Below are positions 1-10,545 of a stretch of 64,000 nucleotides of DNA, piece by piece. A model generated the notes under the pieces. The model was not told the DNA's origin and searched no databases. It saw nothing but the letters and a program-made list of their open reading frames with translations. Origin of the DNA: Elymus sibiricus (taxonomy: Eukaryota; Streptophyta; Magnoliopsida; Poales; Poaceae); the NCBI GenBank assembly GCA_039707655.1, contig CM077664.1, positions 197,030,195 to 197,094,194 of the forward strand, read 5' to 3'. How positions within the stretch are numbered: position 1 is the first letter of the stretch; each line of letters opens with the position of its first letter. The position numbers were made by a program, and so were the translations under genes.

Positions 1-74
1 TCGCGGCATACATTGCCATGATGGAGCCCGTCCAAGCCCAGACCGCGGCCGGCCACGCCCAGCTCGTGGCGGCC
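1..74 (+). pseudogene. 5' part of a host ORF split by a retrotransposon
   Basis: Frame 3 is open from the window edge to base 74 and encodes an Ala-rich stretch (AAYIAMMEPVQAQTAAG...). It stops at the insertion point of the LTR element at 75. If the element and one copy of its CGGCC target duplication are skipped, the frame runs without a break into 6822-6968, giving at least 72 residues to a TAG stop. The protein is not recognised. The start lies upstream of the window. A continuous frame across a clean insertion site suggests this was coding sequence when the element landed. Confidence 0.55.
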
Positions 75-1644
75 TGATACGTCTCCAACGTATGTATAAT
101 TTTTTATTGTTCCATGCTGTTATATTATCAATCTTGGATGTTTTTATAATCATTTACAACAATTATATATCATTTTTGGAGACTAACCTATTAACTTAGT
201 GCCCAGTGCCAGTTGCTGTTTTCTGCCCTGTTTTTGTTTTATAGAAAATCAATACCAAACGAAGTCCAAATGCCACGAAACTTTTTGGAGATTTTTATTG
301 GACAAGATAGACACTAGAAGCTTCGGGAGAGGGCCAGAAGACCCAGGAGGTGGCCACGAGCCACCAGGGCGCGCCTGGGGGGGGGGGGGGGGGCAGGTGC
401 GCCCTGGGGCCTCGTGGGCCCCCCTTTGCTCCGTTTGACCTAATTCCACCACTATAAATTCAGGAAAAATCACAAACCCTCAGGAGAGTCCATGAAATAC
501 TTTTTCCGCCGCCGCAAGTTTCTGTTCCAGAGAGATCCCATCTGGGGTCCTTCTCCGGTAATCTGCCGGAGGGGGAATCGATCACGGAGGGGTTCTACAT
601 CAACCTTGCTGCCCTTCCGATGATGCGTGAGTAGTTTACCACAGACCTTCGGGTCCATAGGCAGTAGCTAGATGGCTTCTTCTCTCTTTTTGATCTTCAA
701 TAAAATGTTCTCCTCGATGTTCTTGGAGTTCTATCCGATGTAATCACTTTTTGCGGTGTGTTTGTTGGGATCCGATGAATTGTTAGTTTATGATCAGATT
801 GTCCATGAAAATATTTGAGTCTTTTCTGATCTCTTTTATGCATGATTATTATAGCCTCGTATTTCTTCTCCTATCTATTGATTTGGTTTGGCCAACTAGA
901 TTGATTTATCTTGCCATGGGAAGAGGTGCTTTGTAATGGTTCGATCTTGCGGTGCTCAATCCCAGTGACAGAAAGGGACATGACACGTATGTATCGTTGC
1001 TATTAAGGGTAAAAAGATGGGGTTTATTCATACGTGAGTTTATCTTGTCTACATCATGTCATCGTTCTTAAGGCGTTACTCCATTCTTTATGGACTTAAT
1101 ATACTAGATGCATGCTGGATAGCGGTCGATGTGTGGAGTAATAGTAGTAGATGCAGGCAGGAGTCGGTCTACTTGTCTCGGACATGATGCCTATATACAT
1201 GATCATTGCCTTGGATATCGTCATGATTATTTGCTTTTCTATCAATTGCCCAACAGTAATTTGTCTACCCACCGTATGCTATTTTCTTGAGAGAAGCCTC
1301 TAGTGAAACCTATGGCCCCCGGGTCTATCTAAATCATATTACTAAAACCCTAAAAATATTGCTGCCATTTTCTTTTATTTATTTTATTTTGTCTTTTTGT
1401 TTCAATCTATCTATCTATCACATACAATTTAATCTTGCAATTGACCGCCGAGAGATTGACAACCTCTATTTTGCGTTGGGTGCAAGGATTTGTTGTTTGT
1501 GTGCAGGTGCTGCTAACGAGGTATTGCGTGATTCTCCTACTGGTTCGATAACCTTGGTTTCATAACTAAGGGAAATACTTATCTCTACTGTGCTGCATCA
1601 TCCCTTCCTCTTCGGGGAAATACCAACGCAAGCTACAAGTAGCA
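75..1644 (+). repeat. 5' LTR of the element at 75-6816
   Basis: It runs from TGATACGTCTCC to ACAAGTAGCA. A TATA box (TATAAAT, 453-459) lies in the middle, preceded by GC-rich sequence with a run of 17 G at 377-393; the 3' LTR has only 7 G at the same place. Short ORFs here recur in every LTR copy and are not genes. Confidence 0.95.
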
Positions 1645-1655
1645 GGAAGAATTTC

Positions 1656-1673
1656 TGGCGCCGTTGCCAGGGA
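1656..1673 (+). other. Primer-binding site, tRNA-Asp
   Basis: TGGCGCCGTTGCCAGGGA starts 11 bases after the 5' LTR. It pairs with the 3' end of plant tRNA-Asp (CCCCGGCAACGGCGCCA) with one mismatch. This is the minus-strand cDNA primer site. Confidence 0.9.
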
Positions 1674-1902
1674 GACATCATCAACATCTATCAAGTACAT
1701 TTGCATAAACTCTCATCTCCTTGAATTTATTTTATTTGCCATTTGCCTCTCATTTTCATCTCCCCCACTTCTAAAATGTTTTTACAAAAATACAAAAATA
1801 TTTTCCGTTTGCCTTTTTCTTGTTTGCTTGTTCGCTATCTTTGCTTGTGTTACCATGTGCCTTCTATTTGCTTGCATCTTCGCTTGCTAAAAATCTATTG
1901 AT

Positions 1903-2754
1903 ATGGACCCTCATCCACTTGCTAATCTTTTCAAAAGACCCAATTATGATGAACCAATTGCTAGTGAGTTGAGTGCACTTGATTTCCTCTATGAAGTTTT
2001 GCTTGAAAATCATGAATCTGAAAATTGTGATGAAGTGCTGAAAGAATAAATTTATAAACTGATTCATGATAGCTCCTTGATTGAAAAGCATGATTGCAAT
2101 GTTGTTACTATAAATTCTATTAATGTGAATTGTGCTAATAATATTCAAAACTACAAGCTTGGGGATGATAATTTTATTACGTCCACTACTTATTGCAATG
2201 ATCATGATTGGGGTGATAATGCTTCTTATGATCTTGATAATTTAATTAATCCTCATGCTGAATATGATAATAATATTTACAATAATAATTTTGGAAGAGT
2301 GTCAACTTTAGGTAAAAATAATCCCACACATTTGGAGAGTGTTCAATCTTATGAAATTTTTGATAAAAGTGGGTTTGGAGAGGTCATGACCTTATTTGAT
2401 GATAATCCCACTATTTTGGAAAAGTGTCAACTTTGCATGCATATGGATCATGAATAGAAAATTTTATATGATAGCTATTTTGTTGAATTTGATTATGATC
2501 CTACATGTAATTATTATGAGAGAGGAAAATATGATTGTAGAAACTTTCATGTTACTAAATTGCCTCTCGATATGTTGAAATTATTAATGCTTCATTCTTC
2601 CTATTTGCATATGCTAGATATTGCTTGTCTAGATAATTTGTTTGCCTATAAAATGCCTATGCATAGGAAGTATTTTATACTTAAATGTGTTTTTCATATG
2701 CTACATGATGCTCTCTTGTGTTTCATTTATTATCTTTCATGTGAGCATCAATAA
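1903..2754 (+). pseudogene. Decayed ORF of unknown function in a non-autonomous LTR element
   Basis: A single frame opens with ATG at 1903 (MDPHPLANLF) and runs to TAA at 2752-2754, about 284 codons, broken by in-frame stops TAA 2047-2049 and TAG 2455-2457. It is low-complexity and rich in Asn and Asp. No gag, protease, RT or integrase motif is visible. It is clearly homologous to the ORF at 44631-45924 and to 41173-41676 on the minus strand: all share LANLF or NEKHDCN segments, the motif KSGFGEVMTL and the tail LHMLDIACLDNLFAYKMPMHRKY. It is the only coding content of this element. A role in trans-mobilisation is possible but unproven. Confidence 0.75.
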
Positions 2755-2792
2755 AATCTCAAGCCTATCTTAATGGCTATAAACAAAGAGCT

Positions 2793-2812
2793 CGTTGGGA
2801 GGCAACCCAATG
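2793..2812 (+). other. Conserved stem-loop just after the ORF
   Basis: The core GTTGGGAGGCAACCCAAT can fold with arms TTGGG/CCCAA. The same core follows the ORF in the other family members at about 40902 (minus strand), 51446, 55558 and 62621, where most flanking sequence has drifted. It may be an RNA signal; function unknown. Confidence 0.6.
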
Positions 2813-5243
2813 AATAAAATAAATTTTTCTGTTATTGTGTCTTTTCACATTTATGCTACTGGTATGAATGTGTTTTTGTGTTTTTAATTAGTGTTTGTGC
2901 CAAGTAAAGCCTTTGGGATGATTTGGAAGATAGTATAATTGATGCTGTTTGGAAAACAGAAAGTTTTGTGTCCAGTGCCCGAATTTTGTTTCTGTACTGG
3001 AGAGTCAGAAAAATCTAAATTTTTTACACAGTATTGGTATATGAATTTCCCACGTTTTCCTAATTTTTCAGAATTTTTGGAGTTACAGAAGTATGGATTT
3101 TAAATGGATTTCTACAGACTGTTCTGTTTTTGACAGATTCTGTTTTTGATGCACTACTTGCTTGTTTTGATGAATCTATGGATTGTATCGGGGGGTATAA
3201 GCCATGGTGAAATTAGAGTACAGTAGGTATAATGCAAAAATAAAATATGAATGGGTTTGCAACAGTACTTAAAGTAGTGATTTATTTTGTTATACTAACG
3301 GATCTCACGAAGGTTTTGTTGAGTTTTGTGTGATTGAAGTTTTCAAGTTTTGGGTGAGATCACGATGGATGAAGGAATAAGGAGTAGCAAAAGCCTAAGC
3401 TTGGGGATGCCCGAGGCACCCCAAGGTAATATTCTAGGAATACTCAAGCGTCTAAGCTTGGGGATGCCCCAGAAGGCATCCCCTCTTTCTTCTACCAACC
3501 ATCGGTAATTTTACTTGGAGCTATATTTTTATTCTTCACATGATATGAGTTTTGCTTGGAGCGTCATGTATTATATGAGTCTTTGCTTTGTTTGCTTTTT
3601 AGTTTGTCACAATCATCTTTGCTGAACACACCTATCTTGAGAGAGCCACACATTTATCATCATTTGTTGGAATACTCTATGTGCTTCACTTAAATTTTTT
3701 GAGCTAGGTAGTTGCTCTAGTGCTTCACTTAAATCTTTTTGAGCACGGTGGTGGCTATATTTTGAAGAAATAAACTCTCATGCTTCACTTATATTATTTT
3801 GAGAGTTGATTAAAATTTTGAAGAAATGAATTCTCATGCTTCACTTATATTATTTTGAGAATTGATAAGATTGAAATTTTGAAGAAATATTTGCACTCTC
3901 ATGCTTCACTTAAATCTTTTTGAGAGTTGATAATAGTAATGGTAATTTGCACAAGATATGAATTTGGTCCCAAAGTGATGAATATTCAAGAGGGATATAA
4001 ATAAAAACTTTCATATAGATCATTGGATATGATCAGTGTGATTCCTTGCAATAGTTTTGCGATATGGAAATGATAATATGTGAGTCATGTTAGTGAGTAA
4101 TTGTGATTTAGTAAGAATATTAGTGTTAAGGTTTGTGATTCCCTATGCATGCACATTAAGTCAATAGTTATGCAATGAAATTATATCCTACTTATGGTGC
4201 ATTATTCGGTGTTAGTTATGTTCAATGCATGTTTATGACCGTTTTCGTTTTTTGGTTGTTTGCTTCTCAATCTTTTGCTAGCCTTCATTTGTACTAAGCG
4301 GAAATACTGCTTGTGCATCCAAAATCCTTAAACCCAAGTTGTGCCAAATGAGTCCACCATACCTACCTATATGCGGTATTTCCATGCCGTTCTAAGTAAA
4401 TTTGCATGTGCCAACTCTAATTTTCAAAATAATTTTTTCGTTTTGTGTGCCCGTACCGCTCATGAAGCGGCAGGGGGTGGCCATTATTTTCCATGCTAGG
4501 TGTGTTATTCTCACGATGAGTTTTTATTCACTTGTCATTGCACGAGAGGATGGTTGGTAATAGGGATGCCCAGTCCCACAATGAAATCAAAAATTAATAA
4601 CAACAAAATTCCTTGGAAAGTGTTGGTATGGAGGGCACCCGTGGATACGGCTAGCCATGGATTGTGAAAGAAATGGTGGAAAGGAAATAAACTTTACTTT
4701 CTGTTTGGGAACCACCTATGATGTGTCTAGCATGGAAAATATTGGGAATTCTCGGTCGTTTTCGTTGATAGGAAAAGCATGCCTCTCAAAATATTTTATC
4801 TCTTTAATTTCAGCTTTGAGCTCTGGCACATTAGCAAATCTCTGCTTCCCTCTGCGAAGGGCCTATCTATTTACTTTTATGCAATTTTTATTTTTACTTT
4901 GAGTCTCCATCTTATCTTATAATGCACCAACTAGAGAGCACTATTGTCATACTTGTGCATTGTGTGTAGCTAATATTTGAGTGTGTTTCATGAATGGATC
5001 AATGATTGAGCATAATGGGCTAGGAATAACTTTCTTTAGCGTTGATATTTTGAAAGATATGGTTGCTTGTTAGCATGCTTGAGTATTTATATTTTCATGT
5101 CAAATTATAGACTATTGCTTTAAATCATTCAAGTCCAATGTCCATGCTACAAAAGAAAAGAATATGTGATGAATATGTTAGGCAGCATTCCACATCAAAA
5201 ATTCTATTTTTATCATTTACCTACTCGAGGACAAGCAGGAATT
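2813..5243 (+). other. Non-coding 3' internal region of the element
   Basis: About 2.4 kb of AT-rich sequence without a credible ORF. It contains two PPT-like copies of CTAAGCTTGGGGATGCC near 3396 and 3452 and a short array of the word ATGCTTCACTTATAT around 3690-3920. It is colinear with 55580-57186, 58190-60264 and 62640-64000, so it is a conserved structural part of the family. Confidence 0.75.
3394..3482 (+). other. Conserved double PPT-like motif with hairpin
   Basis: Two copies of TAAGCTTGGGGATGCC lie about 55 bp apart. The second is followed by GGCATCCC, so GGGATGCC/GGCATCCC can pair. The words match the true polypurine tract at 5244-5257. The block recurs at 56166-56256, 63229-63318 and 40241-40330 (minus). 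Confidence 0.7.
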
Positions 5244-5257
5244 AAGCTTGGGGATGC
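5244..5257 (+). other. Polypurine tract of the 75-6816 element
   Basis: AAGCTTGGGGATGC directly precedes the TGATAC start of the 3' LTR, the position expected of the plus-strand primer. Confidence 0.8.
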
Positions 5258-6816
5258 TGATACATATCCAACGTATCTATAATTTTTTATTGTTCCATGC
5301 TGTTATATTATCAATCTTGGATGTTTTATAATCATTTACAGCAAATATATATCATTTTTGGAGACTAACCTATTAACTTAGTGCCCAGTGCCAGTTGCTG
5401 TTTTCTGCCCTATTTTTGTTTTACAGAAAATCAATACCAAACGAAGTCCAAATGCCACGAAACTTTTTGGAGATTTTTTATTTGACAAGATAAACACTAG
5501 AACTTCGGGAGAGGGCCAGAAGACCCAGGAGGTGGCCACGAGCCACCAGGGCACGCCTGGGGGGGCAGGCGCGCCCTGGTGCCTCGTGGGCCCCCCTTTG
5601 CTCCGTTTGACCTAATTCCACCACTATAAATTCAGGAAAAATCAGAAACCCTCAGGAGAGTCCACGAAATACTTTTTCCGCCGCCATAAGTTTCTGTTCC
5701 AGAGAGATCCCATCTGGGGTCCTTCTCCGGTAATCTGCCGGAGGGGGAATCGATCACGGAGGGGTTCTACATCAACCTTGCTGCCCTTCCGATGATGCGT
5801 GAGTAGTTTACCACAGACCTTTGGGTCCATAGGTAGTAGCTAGATGGCTTCTTCTCTCTTTTTGATCTTCAATACAATGTTCTCCTCGATGTTCTTGGAG
5901 TTATATCCGATGTAATCACTTTTTGCGGTGTGTTTGTTAGGATCTGATGAATTGTGAGTTTATGATCAGATTATCCATGAAAATATTTGAGTCTTTTTTG
6001 ATCTCTTTTATGCATGATTATTATAGCCTCGTATTTCTTCTCCGATCTATTGATTTGGTTTGGCCAACTAGATTGATTTATCTTGCCATGGGAAGAGGTG
6101 CTTTGTAATGGGTTTGATCTTGCGGTGCTCAATCCAGTGACAGAAAGGGACATGACACGTATGTATCGTTGCTATTACGGATAAAAAGATGGGGTTTATT
6201 CATACATGAGTTTATCTTGTCTCCATCATGTCATCGTTCTTAAGGCGTTACTCCGTTCTTTATGGACTTAATACACTAGATGCATGCTGGATAGCGGTCG
6301 ATGTGTGGAGTAATAGTAGTAGATGCAGGCAGGAGTCGGTCTACTTGTCTCGGATGTGATGCCTGTATACATGATTATTGCCTTGGATATCGTCATGATT
6401 ATTTGATTTTCTATCAATTGCCCAACAGTAATTTGTCTACCCACCGTATGCTATTTTCTTGAGAGAAGCATCTAGTGAAACCTATGGCCCCCGGGTCTAT
6501 CTAAATCATATTACTAAAACCCTAAAAATATTGCTGCCATTTTCTTTTATTTATTTTATTTTGTATTTTTGTTTCAATCTATCTATCTATCACATACAAT
6601 TTAATCTTGCAATTGACCGCCGAGAGATTGACAACCTCTCGTTTGCGTTGGGTGCAAGGATTTGTTATTTGTGTGCAGGTGCTTCTAACGAGGTGTTGCG
6701 TGATTCTCCTACTGGTTCGATAACCTTGGTTTCATAACTGAGGGAAATACTTATCTCTACTGTGCTGCATCATCCCTTCCTCTTCGGGGAAATACCAACG
6801 CAAGCTACAAGTAGCA
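5258..6816 (+). repeat. 3' LTR of the element at 75-6816
   Basis: It matches 75-1644 almost end to end, with scattered substitutions and a shorter G run. Its start is TGATACATATCC instead of TGATACGTCTCC. TATA box TATAAAT is at 5625-5631. The CGGCC duplication follows at 6817-6821. Confidence 0.95.
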
Positions 6817-6821
6817 CGGCC

Positions 6822-6968
6822 TTTTCCAAAGAGATGGCGGACGCGGATGGCGAGATGCTTGTCGAGTATGGTGTGTTGGATGCCATGGAGCCCCTTCCCC
6901 AGGAGATCGTCGGGCGCGAGCTGGACATGGAGGAGGCGGCGGAGATCGATGAGTGCCACGCGGAGTAG
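6822..6968 (+). pseudogene. 3' part of the split host ORF
   Basis: It continues the frame of 1-74 after the insertion and ends at TAG 6966-6968. The encoded tail is acidic (MADADGEMLVEYG... to EIDECHAE). It is GC-rich, unlike the flanking LTR. The family is not recognised. As it stands the ORF is interrupted by 6.7 kb, so it is probably a disrupted gene unless the LTR element is spliced out. Confidence 0.55.
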
Positions 6969-7498
6969 TAGTCTTTGTTTAGAGCACCGGTCTTTTGTTA
7001 GAGTAATGTTTAGGTCAGCTAGCTCTATTTAATTGTTGAACTTGCTCGATTAAGAAGTGTGGGTGTGATGTAGGTTCTTGTGTACCCAAATTATGCAATG
7101 ATGTGGATGACCACTGTAACCAGGGAAATTCGAACCAAAATTTGCACGTTCAAACTCATCACACACGGGGTAAGCCATATGAATTGTTTGTGATGTTCAG
7201 ATATCGTACACAGTGTTGAATAAGGGACCGTATCTGATGACACTTCGCGTGCCAGTTTTTCGCTGCACGGAGCGAAAATTTTCGGCATCCGCGGAAATAT
7301 CTACCTACCATGCCCCCCTCCTCCTTACCAAAAGCCACATTTCCCCTGTTTCCGCCTTCCATTCCCAATTCAAACCTTCACTGCTTGCTTGCAGCGCCGC
7401 CGCCTCGCCGGCGACGCTCCTTCCTGCTGCTCGGCCTCGTCGATCTAGTCAGGTAATCCAGACCCGACTCCCATCCTCCACCTCCTTCTACATCCCAC
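6969..7498 (+). other. Intergenic region and probable leader of the next gene
   Basis: 3' flank of the split ORF, then unique-looking sequence that becomes C-rich after 7310. A possible 5' splice site (CAG|GTAATC) lies near 7451. No separate gene is supported. Confidence 0.4.
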
Positions 7499-7993
7499 AT
7501 GCCCCGACCACCGGCGCGACACCTTCCACCCAAATCACTGACCCATCCTCCAAATAAGCGCCGCCCTAAGCCATGGTGCACGCAGTATAGCCAGGAGCTC
7601 AAGGAGCATCTGGCAGCGGAGAAGCAAATCGTGGCCACACGCGTGGATGAGGTCGCGATGGCTGCCATGCATGCCGACCCCCAGATCTTGGAGGAGCACC
7701 TCGCCGTCGAGGCCACCGTCGATGCCTCGCACACGGACGCCGCCACGCGGTTGGCTACTTTAAACGACAGTTCGTGGCGTTTTCTCGAGGCCACCGTCGG
7801 TGCCTTCGACGAAGACTACGAGGTGTTTTCTCAGCGTGCCTGTGCTTACCTCAATTCTAGAGCCAGCAGGTTGGTGCCCGGAGCGGCTCAGATGACTCAC
7901 CACTATGAGGAGGGCACCCACGATGTGGAGGCCACGCCCTCTTCCAAGTCTAAGGAGCCCATCGTCATCGATATCTCCGACGATGAGGAGTAG
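7499..7993 (+). CDS. Hypothetical plant protein with SUMO-interaction-like C-terminus
   Basis: ATG at 7499 opens 164 codons to TAG at 7991-7993. The N-terminus is basic and Pro-rich (MPRPPARHLPPKSL). The middle is Ala/Glu/His-rich and probably helical (ELKEHLAAEKQIVATRVDEV). The C-terminus is KEPIVIDISDDEE, a hydrophobic IVIDI core followed by acidic residues as in SUMO-interaction motifs. No enzyme or DNA-binding domain is recognised. GC content is higher than in the surrounding elements and the frame is uninterrupted. It sits between the split ORF and the gene at 8763 on the same strand. The start could be further downstream if the leader is spliced. Confidence 0.55.
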   Translation: MPRPPARHLPPKSLTHPPNKRRPKPWCTQYSQELKEHLAAEKQIVATRVDEVAMAAMHADPQILEEHLAVEATVDASHTDAATRLATLNDSSWRFLEATVGAFDEDYEVFSQRACAYLNSRASRLVPGAAQMTHHYEEGTHDVEATPSSKSKEPIVIDISDDEE

Positions 7994-8156
7994 CTTGTCT
8001 TTTTAGCTAACTACAAGGACCTATGCTCAGCTAGCTAGCTACGCCGGTTAAGCATGTTTGGTTTTCCTGTTGCATGTGCTGCTCCTGCCTTTCCTTTACA
8101 AATTCTAGTGAATTGTCCTATGTACTCTTACTATGCAATCTGATCCTCTAGTATAT

Positions 8157-8630
8157 ATGTTCTATATATTGTGCAATGTGGTGCTGAGTTAACTGTTTGG
8201 TTATTTTTTTGTCATGTTCAGTTAAATGTTTAGTTCAATTCTGCAATGTGATGCTCAATTCTTGTGGGTGCAATTTTGTATTCTCTTGCATGTGAGAAAT
8301 AATCGAATTTGGTTGTACATAATACATGAGATACAAATACAATTGCTATATTTCCAAGTTGTTAAGCATACTAGGTTTGGTTAACTGTCTGATCTTGTAG
8401 TATGTTCTCTTGTGCAATGTGGTGCTCAATTAACCGTTTGGTTCATTTGTTGTGGTGCTTAGTTAACTGTTTGGTTCAATTCTGCAATGCGATGTTCAAT
8501 TGTCGTGGGTACAATTTTGTATTGTTATGCATGTGAGAAATAAATCGAATTCAACTGTATTAAATACATGAGAAACATATGCAATTGCTATATTTCCTAG
8601 TTCTTAAGCATGCTTGGTTTGGATAAATGG
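8157..8630 (+). repeat. Diverged tandem duplication, period about 241 bp
   Basis: The words GTGCAATGTGGTGCT, TGTGAGAAATAA and CAATTGCTATATTTCC occur in the same order near 8171-8370 and again near 8412-8615. It lies between two genes, possibly in a 3' UTR or leader intron. Confidence 0.6.
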
Positions 8631-8762
8631 CTTTTCCATGTGGCTCGAATTAATTTGTTGAATCTGCAATGTGTTTATTTTTCATCAACATATTTTACTG
8701 ATAGTATGCCAACCCTCACTTAACCTGATCAATAACTACCTTATATGTGTTGTAGGGAAACA

Positions 8763-9669
8763 ATGGGAGGCACTGAGGTTTACCATCGAGGTTTGCACAT
8801 GCATGGTCCTTTGTCTAATAGCACATTATTGTGCAATTGCAGGAACCTTTCTAGTATTTAGGTTTTTAACAATTTGGTCTTGCACGTGTAGGTCCTGCTG
8901 TCAGAGGTTTTGACCCACTGTTCGACCCATTTTGCATATGGGGAAATGAGATGTCCATGAATATCAATCAAGTCAAGAAACTCAGAAAGATTGTGAGGAT
9001 AAAGAAACTAGCGACGAAAAACAACAAGATCTTTGTCTGCACAATGAACAAGACATCAGTGAACTACAGGATGGTACTAACTCTTATACTCCCTCCGGTC
9101 CTTTTTAGTCTGCATATAAGTTTTGTCTGAAGTAAAAGTATCTCTACTTTGACCAAAGTTATAGAAAAAAGTATCAACATTCAAACTGCAAAATCATTAT
9201 TTTTAGATGCATTATGAAATACAATTTTATAGTTTACATATTTGGTATCGTGGATGTTGATATTTTTTAAAATAAATTTGGTGAAACTTTACAAAGTTTG
9301 ACTTGATACAAATCTGATGCGCGGAGTAAAAAGGACCGGAGGGAGTACCTTGTTTTCTTATTCCTTTGTGCCATTTCAAAATTCAGAGAAGATATTTATG
9401 CATATCTTTGTTTTCATGCCTTTCCAAAGCAGTTCATAGATGATTACCTCTCAAACCACCTGTATGGTCAAGAGGCGAGGAAGGTGTTCATACAACACCC
9501 ACGGTACAATATTGAAGTCTTCCTCAAGAGGACGAAGTATGGGCGGTCAATCATCCACAGGCACTGGCCTAAAGTTGCCATGACATTCAACATCATTGAA
9601 GGCTCAATATCCGCCTTACGCTTCAGTAGTTTTCTAGATGAGATTCATCTGTCTATCTACCATCTATGA
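8763..9669 (+). CDS. Three-exon gene, possible B3-like DNA-binding protein
   Basis: Exons 8763-8790, 8892-9073 and 9433-9669 join in frame (28 + 182 + 237 nt) with GT-AG introns and give about 148 residues ending IHLSIYHL and TGA. Exon 2 encodes a basic segment (VKKLRKIVRIKKLATKNNK). Exon 3 encodes YLSNHLYGQEARKVFIQHP, then HWPKVAMTFNIIEGSISALR. The pattern W...F...EG....F near the end recalls the C-terminal half of plant B3 domains; this is an inference. Intron 2 holds a Stowaway MITE. The 3' splice site at 9431 is the only one I found that keeps phase; it excludes a preceding FPKQF-like segment that would suit B3 better, so the model may be wrong or the gene decayed. Confidence 0.5.
9089..9345. 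mobile_element. Stowaway MITE (Tc1/mariner superfamily)
   Basis: Terminal inverted repeats CTCCCTCCGGTCC and GGACCGGAGGGAG are flanked by TA at 9087-9088 and 9346-9347. It is 257 bp, AT-rich and has no ORF. It lies within intron 2 of the gene at 8763. Confidence 0.95.
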
Positions 9670-9917
9670 TGCTAATTTCCAAAGGTTTTAGATGTTGCAT
9701 GTGAAACTTGGTGCTGTTGTGTAATGGGGTAGCTAGCTATATGCCTATATGGTGTGAGTGAGTGCTGAAGCTATATGATGTTGTACTCTGATGTATTTCA
9801 ATTATGTAATCCTGGTTCCGTAATACGAAAATGAAATATATTGTGTGTTTATTATGAAATGTAAATTTGATTACTAAATGGATTAATAATAATAGGCCAA
9901 TTAGCCTGCTTATTGGG
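9670..9917 (+). other. 3' flank of the gene at 8763
   Basis: AT-rich sequence with AATAATA- and AATGAAAT-like polyadenylation words, consistent with a 3' UTR. No gene seen. Confidence 0.4.
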
Positions 9918-10543
9918 TTTTTCTAGTGCAAACGGTTATTGAGACAACACCGTGGGCGATGATCTCAGACAACCCACACAGTTTATAGGAAGTAAACGTG
10001 TTGGATCAATGAACAATCACACACGACTTCCTCTGGACAACTGTTTGTGTTAGGCCACCTTGCACAAATGTTTTCCACATAAAAAGTGTGTGTGATGGAC
10101 AACCTATGCCACACAGTTTCTTCTAGACACCGTGCGTGATGCATTCAATAACACAAACGGTAAAATTATTACTATCGTCTGCAATGGCAACGCTACCACA
10201 GACGATGTGATGCGGAAAACTGTGTGCTTCGTATATACGAACGGAAACGTTTGTCTGGGATTCACTGTGTGGGATGTATATATGAACGAAAACGTTTATC
10301 TTGGATTCACTGTGTGGGATGTACATACGAACGGAAACGATTGGGCCAGTATAATTGTCTGCGATGGCTCACCCGATCGCACACGAGCTCTTTTTGCCCC
10401 GCGTGTGTGACCAGGGGCCCTATCGCGGACGGTTTCTGGGTCGTGTGGAAAGGACCCCCCCCTATCGCACACACAGGCAAGGCGACGGTTTAAAACTTCA
10501 TCGCTGAAAGGGGGTAAAAACCGTTTGTATAGTAGCTCGATGT
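9918..10543. mobile_element. Non-autonomous DNA-transposon remnant
   Basis: The block is bounded by CAAACGGTT near 9930 and AACCGTTTG near 10520 and ends TACTAGTG. It is full of short repeated GTGTG, CACAC and ACGGAAACG words like the subterminal repeats of class II elements. It has no transposase. It ends abruptly against retrotransposon sequence at about 10545. Superfamily uncertain (Harbinger or CACTA). Confidence 0.45.
10224..10345 (+). repeat. 45-bp tandem repeat, about 2.5 copies
   Basis: The unit TACGAACGGAAACG...TTCACTGTGTGGGATG repeats with a 45-bp period. Because 45 is divisible by 3 it makes a short repetitive ORF (YERKRLS.IHCVGC), which is a by-product and not a gene. Confidence 0.75.
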
Positions 10544-10545
10544 AC

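Larger units (their letters stand above)
75..6816 (+). mobile_element. Complete non-autonomous LTR retrotransposon, tRNA-Asp primed (Sabrina/WHAM-like)
   Basis: Two LTRs (75-1644 and 5258-6816, about 1.56 kb each) begin TGATAC and end GTAGCA. They are flanked by the perfect 5-bp duplication CGGCC at 70-74 and 6817-6821. A tRNA-Asp primer site follows the 5' LTR and a purine-rich tract precedes the 3' LTR. The internal 3.6 kb has no reverse transcriptase, integrase or RNase H. It holds only a decayed ORF of unknown function (1903-2754) and about 2.5 kb of AT-rich 3' region. It must have been mobilised by proteins supplied in trans. The family name is tentative; the structure is certain. Confidence 0.95.

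Noticed and set aside
249..658. ORFs on both strands in the LTR, repeated at 5388-5830 and 60396-60620
   Set aside because: They recur at the same place in every LTR copy, vary in frame with the G-run, and have no codon or domain signal.
1656..1673. tRNA-like match
   Set aside because: Only the 3' 18 nt of tRNA-Asp match, at the fixed distance from an LTR, so it is a primer-binding site and not a tRNA gene.
10224..10345. Possible CRISPR-like array
   Set aside because: The units are contiguous with no unique spacers, and the context is a plant transposon.
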